From positions 1,513,001 through 1,577,000 of the forward strand of contig VISH01000002.1 of assembly GCA_007827375.1 (NCBI GenBank): a DNA stretch of 64,000 bases, in the 5' to 3' direction. The DNA comes from Alteromonadaceae bacterium 2753L.S.0a.02. Lineage in GTDB: Bacteria > Pseudomonadota > Gammaproteobacteria > Pseudomonadales > Cellvibrionaceae. Below, piece by piece: positions 21,750 through 30,544 of the stretch; position 1 is the stretch's first letter; the number at the start of each line of letters is the position of its first letter. The translations under genes were made by a program, and so were the position numbers. A model generated the notes under the pieces. That model was not told where the DNA came from and made no database searches. It was given only the letters and a program-made list of their open reading frames with translations.

Positions 21750-22067
21750 TTAGCTGAGCATCTCCTCTATTTCCATACCGATAAGGCAAGGCTGTTCGGT
21801 GGTATCCAGGCGCGATTCAATGCGGCTAACCACGGCGCGGGCTTGGAGCATCGGGCTATGACCATGATTCGATTGAATGGCAACACGGGCTACCGTGCCG
21901 ACGGGCAGTGCTGAAGGCAGCTCGACTAATAAACCGCCGCCGCTGAGATCGCGACATTTTCCTTCGAAAGTCTGGTCGTCGGCTTCCACAATCACGATGA
22001 CGGGAGTGTCGACTTTCATTCGAATAAAATTGCGCTTTTCCTGGTACTCTCGTGTGGCAAGACTCAT
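21750..22067 (-). CDS. PilZ domain protein
   Basis: A 105-residue single-domain PilZ protein, a receptor type that binds cyclic di-GMP. The binding motif is visible: an RNFIR loop (residues 12-16, RxxxR) followed by DLSGGG (about 40-45, D/NxSxxG). The rest fits the PilZ beta-barrel. It is transcribed away from the response-regulator gene at 22289 and converges with mlaA. With no fused output domain it would act by protein contact, perhaps on motility, pili or polysaccharide machinery. The partner is unknown. Confidence 0.9.
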   Translation of the reverse strand: MSLATREYQEKRNFIRMKVDTPVIVIVEADDQTFEGKCRDLSGGGLLVELPSALPVGTVARVAIQSNHGHSPMLQARAVVSRIESRLDTTEQPCLIGMEIEEMLS

Positions 22068-22154
22068 AGGTTTTCCTTCTGTTATCGATGTAAACGCTCA
22101 ATGGTGAAGGCTTACCAGCGGAAACACCCTGGGGGTATTCCTCCGGGGCCAAAG

Positions 22155-22173
22155 GTTGAACAAGCTGTTCAAC
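22155..22173. promoter_or_regulatory. 19-bp perfect palindrome between divergent PilZ and response-regulator genes
   Basis: GTTGAACA-AGC-TGTTCAAC. It lies 88 bp before the PilZ start and 116 bp before the response regulator start, so a bound dimer could control both. It could also fold as a hairpin in the leader RNA. Confidence 0.4.
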
Positions 22174-22288
22174 ATGTGTGCAAAAATAGCGCAAAATCAA
22201 CATTTATGGTAGCTTGCGCGACAATAAATATAAGAGTAGTGTTACTACCCTTCCCTTCTGAATATCCCCCTGGTAATTCCACAGGTGA

Positions 22289-23515
22289 ATGATGGCTGAT
22301 GCGCGTCGGCAATTGTTGGTTATTGATGACGACAGCATTGTTCGCAAGAGTATTGTCGCGTACCTGGAGGATTCCGGGTTTTCAGTGCATCAGGTAGGTG
22401 ATGCACAAGCGGGCTATGATTGGCTCGCGACACGCACTCCCGACCTTATCGTTACTGATTTATGCATGCCCGATGTCGATGGGCTTTCCATTTTAAAGCG
22501 CGTCCGAAAAATTAACACAAACATCCCAGTGATTGTGGTCTCGGGTATGGGGGTAGTGCGTGATGTTGTCGAGGCGTTGCGTTACGGTGCGGCCGATTAT
22601 CTGGTAAAGCCCTTAGTGGATTTGGAAGTGTTGGTTCACGCCATCCGTCGTGCCCTGGAGCGGCATGAACTGCTCACCGAAAACCAGCGTTATCGCCATG
22701 AACTTGAAAAGGCCAATCGGGATTTGCGCGAATACGTGCGCTTGCTGGAGCACGATCAGAAAGCCGGGAGGCAGGTACAAAGTAAATTATTGCCGCCTAA
22801 CGCATACACCAGCGGCAAGGGTTTGTCGGTCGCTTACAGCATTATTCCATCCCTCTATTTGAGTGGCGATTTTATTGATTATGGTTTGCTATCAAACCGC
22901 TATTTTGCGTTTTATTTAACAGATGTTTCCGGGCATGGCGCGGCACCGGCATTTGTCACGGTTTGGCTGAAACAATTGGTACGACGCTGTTTTCGGGAAC
23001 AGAAAATCTTCAATACCGAGGAGTCGTTCCAGCGCGACGCGGCAACGCTTTTAAAGCTGGTTAATCGCGAGGTGATCCAGTCCAATATTGGCTGCCACCT
23101 CACGTGTTTTGTGGGCATCATCGATACTGAAACCCTGGAGATGCGCTACGTTGTCGCAGGGCACCTGCCGTTACCTGTACTTATGGTGGGAAACCGCGCC
23201 GAGTATTTGCCGGGCAAGGGCAAACCCCTGGGGATATTTGCCGATGGCGAATGGGATGTGAGTGTGGTGCAGTTACCGAAAAATTTTACTTTAGCGATAT
23301 TCTCCGATGGCATTCTCGAAGTGGTGCCGCCGAAGGACCTGTTGGACAAAGAGGACTACCTGCTGAAGCAACTTGGCAGCACGCACCGTAAAGCAGCGCG
23401 CCAAAACGCGGATACCCATGACATCAGCGATCTACAAACGAGTTTCGGCTTGGATAATCTTGAAACAGTTCCGGATGATATTGCTATATTAAAAATTACA
23501 GGCGGCAACGGCTGA
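22289..23515 (+). CDS. Response regulator with SpoIIE/PP2C-type phosphatase output (HsbR/RssB-like)
   Basis: A 408-residue protein. The N-terminal receiver domain (about 8-125) has the acidic pocket DDD (13-15), phospho-acceptor D57 in VTDLCMPD, and the conserved lysine in LVKPL (about 107). A coiled linker (about 128-160) leads to a PP2C-like SpoIIE phosphatase domain with metal-binding motifs SGDFIDY and DVSGHGAAPAF, and a later FSDGILE. In the family this type dephosphorylates a STAS anti-sigma antagonist (partner switching, as in Pseudomonas HsbR/HsbA). The STAS gene lies 149 nt downstream, which supports that pairing. ATG at 22289 or 22292 are both possible; AGGTG at 22283 spaces slightly better to the second. 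Confidence 0.9.
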   Translation: MMADARRQLLVIDDDSIVRKSIVAYLEDSGFSVHQVGDAQAGYDWLATRTPDLIVTDLCMPDVDGLSILKRVRKINTNIPVIVVSGMGVVRDVVEALRYGAADYLVKPLVDLEVLVHAIRRALERHELLTENQRYRHELEKANRDLREYVRLLEHDQKAGRQVQSKLLPPNAYTSGKGLSVAYSIIPSLYLSGDFIDYGLLSNRYFAFYLTDVSGHGAAPAFVTVWLKQLVRRCFREQKIFNTEESFQRDAATLLKLVNREVIQSNIGCHLTCFVGIIDTETLEMRYVVAGHLPLPVLMVGNRAEYLPGKGKPLGIFADGEWDVSVVQLPKNFTLAIFSDGILEVVPPKDLLDKEDYLLKQLGSTHRKAARQNADTHDISDLQTSFGLDNLETVPDDIAILKITGGNG

Positions 23516-23664
23516 GACTACCTCGGATTGCCGGGTATGCCCTACGAACTGTAGGTCAATTGTTTTACCGTGAAGGGCGGGCGTAAATTTACGTGTATTT
23601 GCGCCGGCGACATCGCTACAATGGCGCCCCGGAAGGCCTGTTCCTCGAGTCGTGAGAGTGAAGT

Positions 23665-24168
23665 ATGAGTTCTGGTGATATCAAGGTTGCAGAACACGAA
23701 GGTGTTTACGTCATCAAGATGGAAGGCGATGTTCGCCTGACATTGTGCTTATCCTTTGATGAATTCATTGAAAAGATGTTTGATGCCCCGGATTTTTGCT
23801 CGGTGGTTTTCGATCTCTCTGATGCTGAAGCTATCGACAGTACTACCCTGGGGCTTATGGCAAAAATTTCCATCAAAGGCCGGGCTTTGCACTTTGATGA
23901 TCCAACGGTGGTTTCCAGTAACCCCAGTATTACGCGCCTGCTGGCTTCCATGGGTTTCGAAGATATTTTCAATATCGTAGAAAGCGCCCAGGCCTTGGCA
24001 CGCGTAACACCGCAGCCTGCTGTTGTACTCGACGAAAAAATTTACGATGAACGCAGTGTGCAAGCGCGGGTTATTGAAGCTCACAAGCTGTTGATGGCAA
24101 TGAACGATGCCAACCATGATACATTTCGTGAGCTGGTCGATACGCTGGAAAATGGCGTTAGGCATTGA
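23665..24168 (+). CDS. STAS-domain anti-sigma factor antagonist (HsbA-like)
   Basis: A 167-residue protein whose first 100 residues form a STAS domain, with the expected phosphorylatable serine S59 in AIDSTTLG. The C-terminal part (about 115-167) is helical. In partner-switching systems the dephosphorylated form binds an anti-sigma factor or other effector. It would be a natural substrate of the phosphatase encoded just upstream and possibly of the kinase downstream; neither link is proven by sequence. A GAGAGTGAAGT ribosome-binding region precedes the ATG. Confidence 0.88.
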   Translation: MSSGDIKVAEHEGVYVIKMEGDVRLTLCLSFDEFIEKMFDAPDFCSVVFDLSDAEAIDSTTLGLMAKISIKGRALHFDDPTVVSSNPSITRLLASMGFEDIFNIVESAQALARVTPQPAVVLDEKIYDERSVQARVIEAHKLLMAMNDANHDTFRELVDTLENGVRH

Positions 24169-24323
24169 TTGTTGTTTTTGGCGTCGAAATGTAGATGCTT
24201 CATTCTTGACCGGATTCTCATATCACTGCATATCAATTCCCCACGACAACTGTTACGCTTTACGGCCTTTAAAAAGTGTGGATTTAAGCGGCAATCGCGC
24301 AATGATGAGGAGGCAGTAATTCC

Positions 24324-24677
24324 ATGGCCTACTTGCGGCATTTGGTGAACGGAACCACGGCCACCATTTACGAGCTGGGCAATAGTGCTCTCATTGGCAG
24401 AGCCCCAGAGTGCGCTATTAAAGTGGATGACCCCACCGTTAGTGGCGTTCACGCGAAAATTGAACAGTCCGGAAGTGAGTACATACTAACTGATCAGGAG
24501 AGTACCAACGGACTGATTATGAAAGGCAAGCGCGTTGCGCAGGCACAATTGCAGGCGAGTGATATCTTCACTATCGGTACCCACGAGTTTGAATTTTTAC
24601 TCGAGCTCCCCACCGATCTGGACAAAACCCTAAAAATAAAAAAGAGCTGGATTCCCGGTATTTACTATACCGAGTAG
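24324..24677 (+). CDS. FHA domain protein (first)
   Basis: A 117-residue single FHA domain that binds phosphothreonine peptides. Core motifs are LIGRAPECAI, VSGVHAKIE and TNGLIMKGKRV, the family's GR, SxxH and NG signatures. It lies 27 nt before the CHASE2 kinase gene, so it is a likely reader of that kinase's phosphorylation. The C-terminal tail carries threonine (DLDKTLKI), a possible phospho-site similar to the EKTVQ tail of the second FHA protein at 27196. Confidence 0.9.
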   Translation: MAYLRHLVNGTTATIYELGNSALIGRAPECAIKVDDPTVSGVHAKIEQSGSEYILTDQESTNGLIMKGKRVAQAQLQASDIFTIGTHEFEFLLELPTDLDKTLKIKKSWIPGIYYTE

Positions 24678-24704
24678 CAGCCGCCAACTAACAACGATTA
24701 ACCT

Positions 24705-27149
24705 ATGTCGCCACTCACACTGCTGAGCAAAATGAGTCGTCTGAGCCTGAGAGGCTGGGTGATGATTGCCGGTATTCTTGTGGCGATTGTGCCCTGGCAA
24801 CCCGGATGGCTAAACGGCATCGACCGTTCGCTCTTCGTATTGAGCAGCTATCTGGTGGAAGCTCCTAAGGGGGCCTCGAACATGGGGCTTGTGGAGGTTG
24901 AAGACGCCGAGATCACTCAGTGGCAGAGTAACCTCTACGACGCCGGTAAGTTGGCAGCGTTGCTATCTAATATTCTGCACAGTTCCGGCGCCACCGTCGG
25001 ATTGCTGCTGGACGCGCCTCTGCGTGATCATACCGAGCAGGTTGACAGTTTACTCGCCAAGCTGGCTGCTCAAAAACCTTCGCGAGCGCAGCGTCAGGCT
25101 GCCGAATTTATCGAACGCAAAGAGCTCCTGGTGGAATTGCTCAATGATCCTCGCGTTGTGATTGGGGTGTTGGACAGCACTCCTGAGCCGGCACACCCGG
25201 TTACCCAGGAATCCAATTTGCTTAGTGTGTTCCCTGCACCAGTGCGAAGCTGGCTGTGGCCACTGACAAACGCTTCAGAACATCGCTTTACCAAGAACGA
25301 CATTCCCCAACATACTGCAATTCTGCCGCACAGCAGCGAGCAAGCGCTGCTTTTAGGCGATCCATTGAGTGGTGACGCGGCAGCTGGGTTTATTGCGCAA
25401 TTTATCGCATCTGTAGAGGGACGCGGAAAGGTTCGCAGCGATAATCCCTGGAACATGGTCTGGCGCCAAGATCGTGGCCTGGATATCGACACGCGCCTCA
25501 TTCCGTTGTCGGCAGCAGGTACCTTGCTGCCATACAACGCGACCACACAGCGCATGCACCCACTTTTAAACACGATGTCGTTGGAAGAAGGTCTGGCACG
25601 AGGCGCCTTTCCCGATTTTGTACTTATTGGCCGTGCCGGTAACCCTGCCCTTGAACAACTCGCCGCGACATTGTTTAGTGTCGTTAATCAGCATTTAGCG
25701 ATTACGCCCTGGTGGCAGGCGTTCACCTCGCCTTTGCTTACCATTTTGATAACTTTGGTGTTGGTCGCTGTAATACCACGTCTTACCGTGATGTCTGGGG
25801 CGTTAAGCCTGCTGCTCATTGCTGTTGCACTATTGGTCAGTCAATTGGTGTTCGCTGTCGCCCGCGGTATCTGGTTACCACGCGCAGAGCAGCTAGTTTG
25901 GATGCTGGTGGGGTTCGGTTTAATTCGACTTTGGGTGAGTTATCGCCACAGCTGGCAGCAGCTGCAAACGCGTGCCGACAGCGCGTGTCTGTTCCAAGTG
26001 GCTGGACTTCTCGATAGTGGTCAGCTTAAGGACGTCAAACCGATTCTCGACCAGTGCGACTCCAGCAATGATGTATTGCAAAAATACTACGATTTGGGCA
26101 ATGCTTATTCTGCAAAGCGGCAATATCGCTATGCCATAGAAGTCTACCAGGCCTTGGTTGTGCGCCAACCCGATTTCCGCGATACCGAACAAAAAATCAA
26201 AGCGCTGGAAGCCATGGTAGCGACACCGGAAGTCCCGGTGCTCAAGCCCAGTAATGTTGAAGCCACGTTGGTGCTTAGCAAGGCGAATATCGAACGCCCG
26301 GTATTGGGGCGATACGAAATTCGCGAGGAACTGGGTCGGGGCGCGATGGGCATTGTTTATCTTGGCTTTGATCCGCGAATTGCGCGGCAGGTGGCGATCA
26401 AAACCCTGAACTACGGTCAGTTTCAACCGCGCGAGCTGGAAAATATCAAATCCCGGTTTTTTCGCGAAGCGGAAGCCGCTGGCCGTTTAACGCATCCGAG
26501 CATTGTTTCGGTCTACGATGTGGGTGAAGAAAGCGATCTGGCTTTTATTGCCATGGATTATGTGGAAGGTAAAGCGCTCAACGCTTTCATCGACCCCAAT
26601 TGCCTGTTACCTGTATTTGAGGTGTATCGAATTATTGCCGACGTTGCCGTCGCGTTAGAATACGCTCACAACAGCAATATTGTGCATCGCGATATCAAAC
26701 CCGGAAATATCATTTACAACCCATCGCCCTACCAGGTGAAAGTGACGGATTTTGGTATTGCACGGTTGATGGACGACTCTAAAACCAATACCGGTGAAAT
26801 TCTTGGCAGCCCGCTTTATATGTCGCCAGAGCAGCTCAAGGGCAAGCGAGTTAACGCGACTGCTGATGTGTTCAGTCTTGGCGTAACGTTCTATCAATTG
26901 TTGTGTGGTCAATTGCCGTTCAGTGGGGACAATCTTGCCAGCCTAACCTACGAAATTATTCACGGTAAACACAAGGGGGTGCGTACGGTTCGTAAAGATT
27001 TACCCTCCAGTGCGTCGCGAATAACCAATCAATGTTTGCAAAAAGAAGCTCAAGACCGCTACGAAAGTGCGGGCGAATTGGCGTTAGTGCTCAAAAAAGC
27101 GATTAAACGTGATTTTGCGCACGAAGCGCGAAAAGCGGGTTATCTATAG
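24705..27149 (+). CDS. CHASE2-domain serine/threonine protein kinase
   Basis: An 814-residue membrane kinase. One transmembrane helix near 17-31 is followed by a periplasmic CHASE2-like sensor (about 32-335) and three membrane helices (about 342-360, 362-388, 394-412). A short TPR-like helical segment (about 440-500) comes next, then a cytoplasmic Hanks-type kinase (about 535-800). All catalytic parts are present: glycine loop GRGAMG, K566 in VAIK, HRD at 661-663, DFG at 682-684, and SPEQLKG. The enzyme should phosphorylate Ser/Thr on local targets, most simply the two flanking FHA proteins or the STAS protein. The stimulus is unknown. Confidence 0.93.
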   Translation: MSPLTLLSKMSRLSLRGWVMIAGILVAIVPWQPGWLNGIDRSLFVLSSYLVEAPKGASNMGLVEVEDAEITQWQSNLYDAGKLAALLSNILHSSGATVGLLLDAPLRDHTEQVDSLLAKLAAQKPSRAQRQAAEFIERKELLVELLNDPRVVIGVLDSTPEPAHPVTQESNLLSVFPAPVRSWLWPLTNASEHRFTKNDIPQHTAILPHSSEQALLLGDPLSGDAAAGFIAQFIASVEGRGKVRSDNPWNMVWRQDRGLDIDTRLIPLSAAGTLLPYNATTQRMHPLLNTMSLEEGLARGAFPDFVLIGRAGNPALEQLAATLFSVVNQHLAITPWWQAFTSPLLTILITLVLVAVIPRLTVMSGALSLLLIAVALLVSQLVFAVARGIWLPRAEQLVWMLVGFGLIRLWVSYRHSWQQLQTRADSACLFQVAGLLDSGQLKDVKPILDQCDSSNDVLQKYYDLGNAYSAKRQYRYAIEVYQALVVRQPDFRDTEQKIKALEAMVATPEVPVLKPSNVEATLVLSKANIERPVLGRYEIREELGRGAMGIVYLGFDPRIARQVAIKTLNYGQFQPRELENIKSRFFREAEAAGRLTHPSIVSVYDVGEESDLAFIAMDYVEGKALNAFIDPNCLLPVFEVYRIIADVAVALEYAHNSNIVHRDIKPGNIIYNPSPYQVKVTDFGIARLMDDSKTNTGEILGSPLYMSPEQLKGKRVNATADVFSLGVTFYQLLCGQLPFSGDNLASLTYEIIHGKHKGVRTVRKDLPSSASRITNQCLQKEAQDRYESAGELALVLKKAIKRDFAHEARKAGYL

Positions 27150-27195
27150 TGGAACCAAAGCGGAATAACTGAATAAACGCGGGAGGTGAATTGAG

Positions 27196-27555
27196 ATGGC
27201 AATACTGGCGCAACTGGTCGACGATGTCGTAGTACACAAATTCGAGTTAGATAAAGAAGCGTTATCTTTGGGGCGGCATCCAGAAAACGATATCGTAATC
27301 GACGACTCAGCCGTAAGCTCACAACATGCAAAAATTCTTCAAATTCCCAATGAATATTTTCCAGAGTACAAAGAATTTTTTTTGGAAGATAGTGGTAGCA
27401 CTAACGGGACCTACATCAATGATTTACGCTTGCAAGGTAAAAAGCGCTTGCACCACAATGATGTAATTCGCCTTGCGTGGAACCGTTTTAAATTTATCGA
27501 CGATAAAGAAGCCGATATGGAAAAAACAGTTCAAATGCTTAATAAAACCATCTAA
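27196..27555 (+). CDS. FHA domain protein (second)
   Basis: A 119-residue FHA protein. Motifs: LSLGRHPENDI, VSSQHAKI and STNGTYINDLRL. The tail ends with DMEKTVQMLNKTI, containing threonines that could be phosphorylated by the kinase encoded 46 nt upstream, in the manner of FHA proteins such as GarA; this is inference. GGGAGGTG before the ATG is a strong ribosome-binding site. It is the last gene of the signalling cluster. Confidence 0.92.
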   Translation: MAILAQLVDDVVVHKFELDKEALSLGRHPENDIVIDDSAVSSQHAKILQIPNEYFPEYKEFFLEDSGSTNGTYINDLRLQGKKRLHHNDVIRLAWNRFKFIDDKEADMEKTVQMLNKTI

Positions 27556-27580
27556 AAAATAAGGCGCCGAATGGGCGCCT
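27555..27580 (-). terminator. Intrinsic terminator of the nrt-type operon
   Basis: Read on the minus strand: stem AGGCGCC/GGCGCCT (27562-27568 with 27574-27580), followed by TTATTTTTTAG. It lies 25 bp after the ABC ATPase stop codon. Confidence 0.8.
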
Positions 27581-27604
27581 CTTGGTCGATGTTAACTGTT
27601 TTAA

Positions 27605-29392
27605 TTAAGCCGATACCGCTTCCTTTACTTCCTGTTGTGTGTCCTGATCGTCTCTGGTAATTGATTTTTTCGCTTCGTCTTTGGGTTCCGGGTCACCATG
27701 TTCATATTCTGCGAGGAACGACAGCAATTCTTCCCGGTATCGATAATAATCGGGATGTTCAAGCAGTTGTTTGCGGGTGCGGGGTCGCGGCAAATCAACT
27801 TCCATAATTTTACCCACTTTAGCGTTCGGGCCATTGGTCATCATAACGACTCGGTCGGCCAGCAAAATAGCTTCATCGACGTCGTGGGTTACACAAATTG
27901 CAGTCACCTGGGTACGTTTCCAAACTTCCATTAATACTTCCTGCAGTTCCCAGCGAGTGAGTGAGTCGAGCATGCCGAAAGGTTCGTCGAGCAGCAACAA
28001 CTTGGGTGATAACGCAAAGGCACGTGCGATACCAACACGTTGTTTCATACCATTCGACAATTCAGCTGCTTTTTTATCCATTGCGTCTGCCAGGCCAACA
28101 CGCGACAGATAATAATCTACAATTTCTTTGCGATCCTTGCGAGAACCATGGGGATAAACGCGTTGCACACCAAGTTCAACATTCTGCCTGGCGGTTAACC
28201 AGGGGAACAGGCTGGGCGCCTGAAATACCACCCCGCGATCGGGACCCGCAGTGGTTACCTCTTTGTTATCGAGAATAATACCGCCGCCGGATATAGAGTT
28301 AAGGCCGGCTACCATACTAAGCACTGTTGATTTACCGCATCCCGAGTGGCCGATTAGCGAAATAAACTCGCCTTTTCTCATGCGTAAATCGAAGTTGTCC
28401 ACCACCGTTAAAGGGCCTTTCGGGGTGGGGTATATTTTGGTGATCTGCGAAAACTCTACGTAGCGATCCAGTGTGCGCGGGTTTGCTTCTGCTGCTTTTT
28501 TAGCTGCATCATTTGGGAGTTCTGGTGCAGCTAACTTAGCTTTTTTAGCGCTTTCGATGGGGGTGGCGGTGTTGGGCTGAATATCTGGCAACACCAGGGA
28601 GTCGTCTGTTTCGCCGGCCTCCATACCCACTTTCATTAAGTATTCCGTAATGGACTTACGCAAGAATTTAAATTCTTCATCGTGGTTCATTGCGGTGCGA
28701 TCGCGGGGCCTGGGAATGTTGATTTTAAATTCTGGTCCGAGTGAAGCGCGTGGGCCGGGGTTTAAAGGTATCACCCGGTCTGCTAATAAAATGGCTTCGT
28801 CAACATCGTTGGTGATAAGAACAATAGTTTTCTTTTCCTGCTGGGAAATAGTTTCAATCTCATCCTGCAGCTTGGAGCGGGTAAGGGCGTCTAACGCTGA
28901 GAGCGGTTCGTCAAGCAGAATCATTTCAGGCTGCATGGACAGCGCACGAGCCACGGCAACACGCTGGCGCATACCGCCGGAAAGTTCTGCCGGTCGACGA
29001 TCTGTTGCGTGCGACAGGCCCACCATCTGGACGTAACGCATAATGTGTTCGTGGCGTTTCTTTTTTGGCCAGCTTCCAAACACCTGATTAACGGCGAGTT
29101 CAATATTGCCGTACACTGTGAGCCAGGGCATCAGTGAATAATTTTGAAAAACCACGCCGCGTTCGGGGCTTGGCGAAGTTATAGCTTGCCCTTTAAAAAG
29201 CACTTCGCCGGAGTCGGCAGAAATAAGCCCCGCCATGGTGGAAATTAACGTGGTTTTGCCGCTTCCGGAAAAGCCTACAATGGCAACAAACTCTCCATCT
29301 TCAATTTCAAGGTTAATATCCGATAACACTTCAGTGACATTTTTACCGGACCCGTAATTTTTGTGAACATTCTTAAATTCGAAAATAGCCAT
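27605..29392 (-). CDS. Nitrate/bicarbonate-type ABC transporter ATPase, two fused ATPase domains (NrtC-NrtD-like)
   Basis: A 595-residue protein with two complete ABC ATPases joined by a charged, alanine-rich linker (about 260-305). Domain 1: Walker A GFSGSGKTT (40-48), signature LSGGM, Walker B LLDEPLSALD. Domain 2: Walker A GHSGCGKST near 346, signature LSNGM, Walker B LLLLDEPFGMLD. The H-loop is THD in domain 2 but TND in domain 1, so the two ATP sites are probably unequal. Cyanobacterial NrtC and NrtD are separate proteins, and NrtC carries a substrate-binding-like tail missing here. I chose ATG 29392 because TAAGGAGGTAAGC precedes it; an upstream in-frame start at 29539 would overlap the permease gene and has no family similarity. 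It energises uptake of nitrate, nitrite or a similar anion. Confidence 0.92.
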   Translation of the reverse strand: MAIFEFKNVHKNYGSGKNVTEVLSDINLEIEDGEFVAIVGFSGSGKTTLISTMAGLISADSGEVLFKGQAITSPSPERGVVFQNYSLMPWLTVYGNIELAVNQVFGSWPKKKRHEHIMRYVQMVGLSHATDRRPAELSGGMRQRVAVARALSMQPEMILLDEPLSALDALTRSKLQDEIETISQQEKKTIVLITNDVDEAILLADRVIPLNPGPRASLGPEFKINIPRPRDRTAMNHDEEFKFLRKSITEYLMKVGMEAGETDDSLVLPDIQPNTATPIESAKKAKLAAPELPNDAAKKAAEANPRTLDRYVEFSQITKIYPTPKGPLTVVDNFDLRMRKGEFISLIGHSGCGKSTVLSMVAGLNSISGGGIILDNKEVTTAGPDRGVVFQAPSLFPWLTARQNVELGVQRVYPHGSRKDRKEIVDYYLSRVGLADAMDKKAAELSNGMKQRVGIARAFALSPKLLLLDEPFGMLDSLTRWELQEVLMEVWKRTQVTAICVTHDVDEAILLADRVVMMTNGPNAKVGKIMEVDLPRPRTRKQLLEHPDYYRYREELLSFLAEYEHGDPEPKDEAKKSITRDDQDTQQEVKEAVSA

Positions 29393-29402
29393 GCTTACCT
29401 CC

Positions 29403-30416
29403 TTATCGCTTGTCGCCAAAGGTAAACAGGTTTTGCAGGGTGAACATAATTCGATCCAGCAAGAAACCGATGATACCAATCGTGAGTACTGCAACCATAA
29501 TGCGTCCAAGCGAATTGGAGCTGCCGTTTTGGAATTCATCCCAAACGAATTTACCGAGGCCAGGGTTTTGCGCTAGCATTTCGGCGGCGATCAATACCAT
29601 CCAACCCACGCCCAGTGATAAGCGTAAGCCGGTAAAAATAAGCGGCAAAGAAGAGGGTATGACTAACTTAGTGACTTTGGTAAACCAACCTAACTGCAAG
29701 ACTTTACCCACATTCATGAGATCTTTATCGATAGACGATACGCCTAACGCAGTGTTGATCAATGTCGGCCACAACGAACACAAGGTTACGGTAATCGCTG
29801 AGTTTAAAAATGATTTACTGAACCAGGCGGAATCGCTGGTTACATAGGTCGCGCTTACAATCATGGTTACGATGGGTAGCCATGCGAGCGGCGAAACCGG
29901 CTTAAATATTTGGATAATAGGGTTCATTGCGGCGTTAAAGGTCGAACTCAAGCCGCAGAAAATACCGAGAGGTACGGCAACCAGGGTCGCAATCAAAAAA
30001 CCCATAAAAACCGTTTTAATACTGGTCCATATTTGGTCGATGTAAGTGGGCGCACCGGTGTATTCACGGTATTTGATTTTGTCCAACTTACCTTGTTCGC
30101 GATATTTCGCGTTACGTTTTTCCTGACGATCATAAAAAGCGGTAGCCTTTTCACGCTGGTATACGTGGTCTTCCCACAAACCGACGGCCTGCTCGTAAAC
30201 TGCGCTTGGGCCTGGAATAGTGCCTAAACTGGTGACTACCTTACTTGAGAGTTGGCCCCAGAGAGTCAGAAAAACAATAAATGCCACAATGGGAATACCC
30301 ATCACCAGCCACAATTGTTTAAGTTGCTCCTTGGGCTCTTCGCCCGATGCGAGGCGTGCCAGTGGAACGAACCAAGTGAAACCGGAAACTTCCAATACAT
30401 TAATTACTTTGTTCAT
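29403..30416 (-). CDS. Nitrate-type ABC transporter permease (NrtB-like)
   Basis: Inner-membrane permease of the BPD_transp_1 family, about 337 residues from the ATG at 30416. A GTG at 30464 would add 16 residues; the ATG gives a more typical start. A hydrophobic helix near 35-55 is followed by a long charged segment (about 90-135), then the transporter core with five or so helices. The EAA-type cytoplasmic loop is seen as VGKVLQLGWFTKVTKLVIPSSLP. The C-terminus LDRIMFTLQ is typical of NrtB/SsuC/TauC permeases. It ends 10 nt before the ATPase gene. Confidence 0.9.
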   Translation of the reverse strand: MNKVINVLEVSGFTWFVPLARLASGEEPKEQLKQLWLVMGIPIVAFIVFLTLWGQLSSKVVTSLGTIPGPSAVYEQAVGLWEDHVYQREKATAFYDRQEKRNAKYREQGKLDKIKYREYTGAPTYIDQIWTSIKTVFMGFLIATLVAVPLGIFCGLSSTFNAAMNPIIQIFKPVSPLAWLPIVTMIVSATYVTSDSAWFSKSFLNSAITVTLCSLWPTLINTALGVSSIDKDLMNVGKVLQLGWFTKVTKLVIPSSLPLIFTGLRLSLGVGWMVLIAAEMLAQNPGLGKFVWDEFQNGSSNSLGRIMVAVLTIGIIGFLLDRIMFTLQNLFTFGDKR

Positions 30417-30504
30417 GATAAATCCAACCCGTAAATACTCGTTTGTGTTTTTAAAAAACGTCACCCTTGCTGGCAGCCCGAATAAATACCTATTTATTAC
30501 AAGC

Positions 30505-30531
30505 TAAAAAAAGCGGTGGCAAGCCACCGCC
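30505..30531 (-). terminator. Intrinsic terminator/attenuator between nrtA-like and nrtB-like genes
   Basis: Read on the minus strand: GCGGTGG-CTTG-CCACCGC stem-loop (30513-30530), then TTTTTTT. It sits 14 nt after the binding-protein stop codon and about 90 nt before the permease start. Confidence 0.82.
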
Positions 30532-30544
30532 AAGACGGGTGATC

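Noticed and set aside
29393..29539. N-terminal extension of the ABC ATPase frame
   Set aside because: It overlaps the permease gene end, shows no similarity to ATPases, and a perfect ribosome-binding site precedes the internal ATG at 29392.
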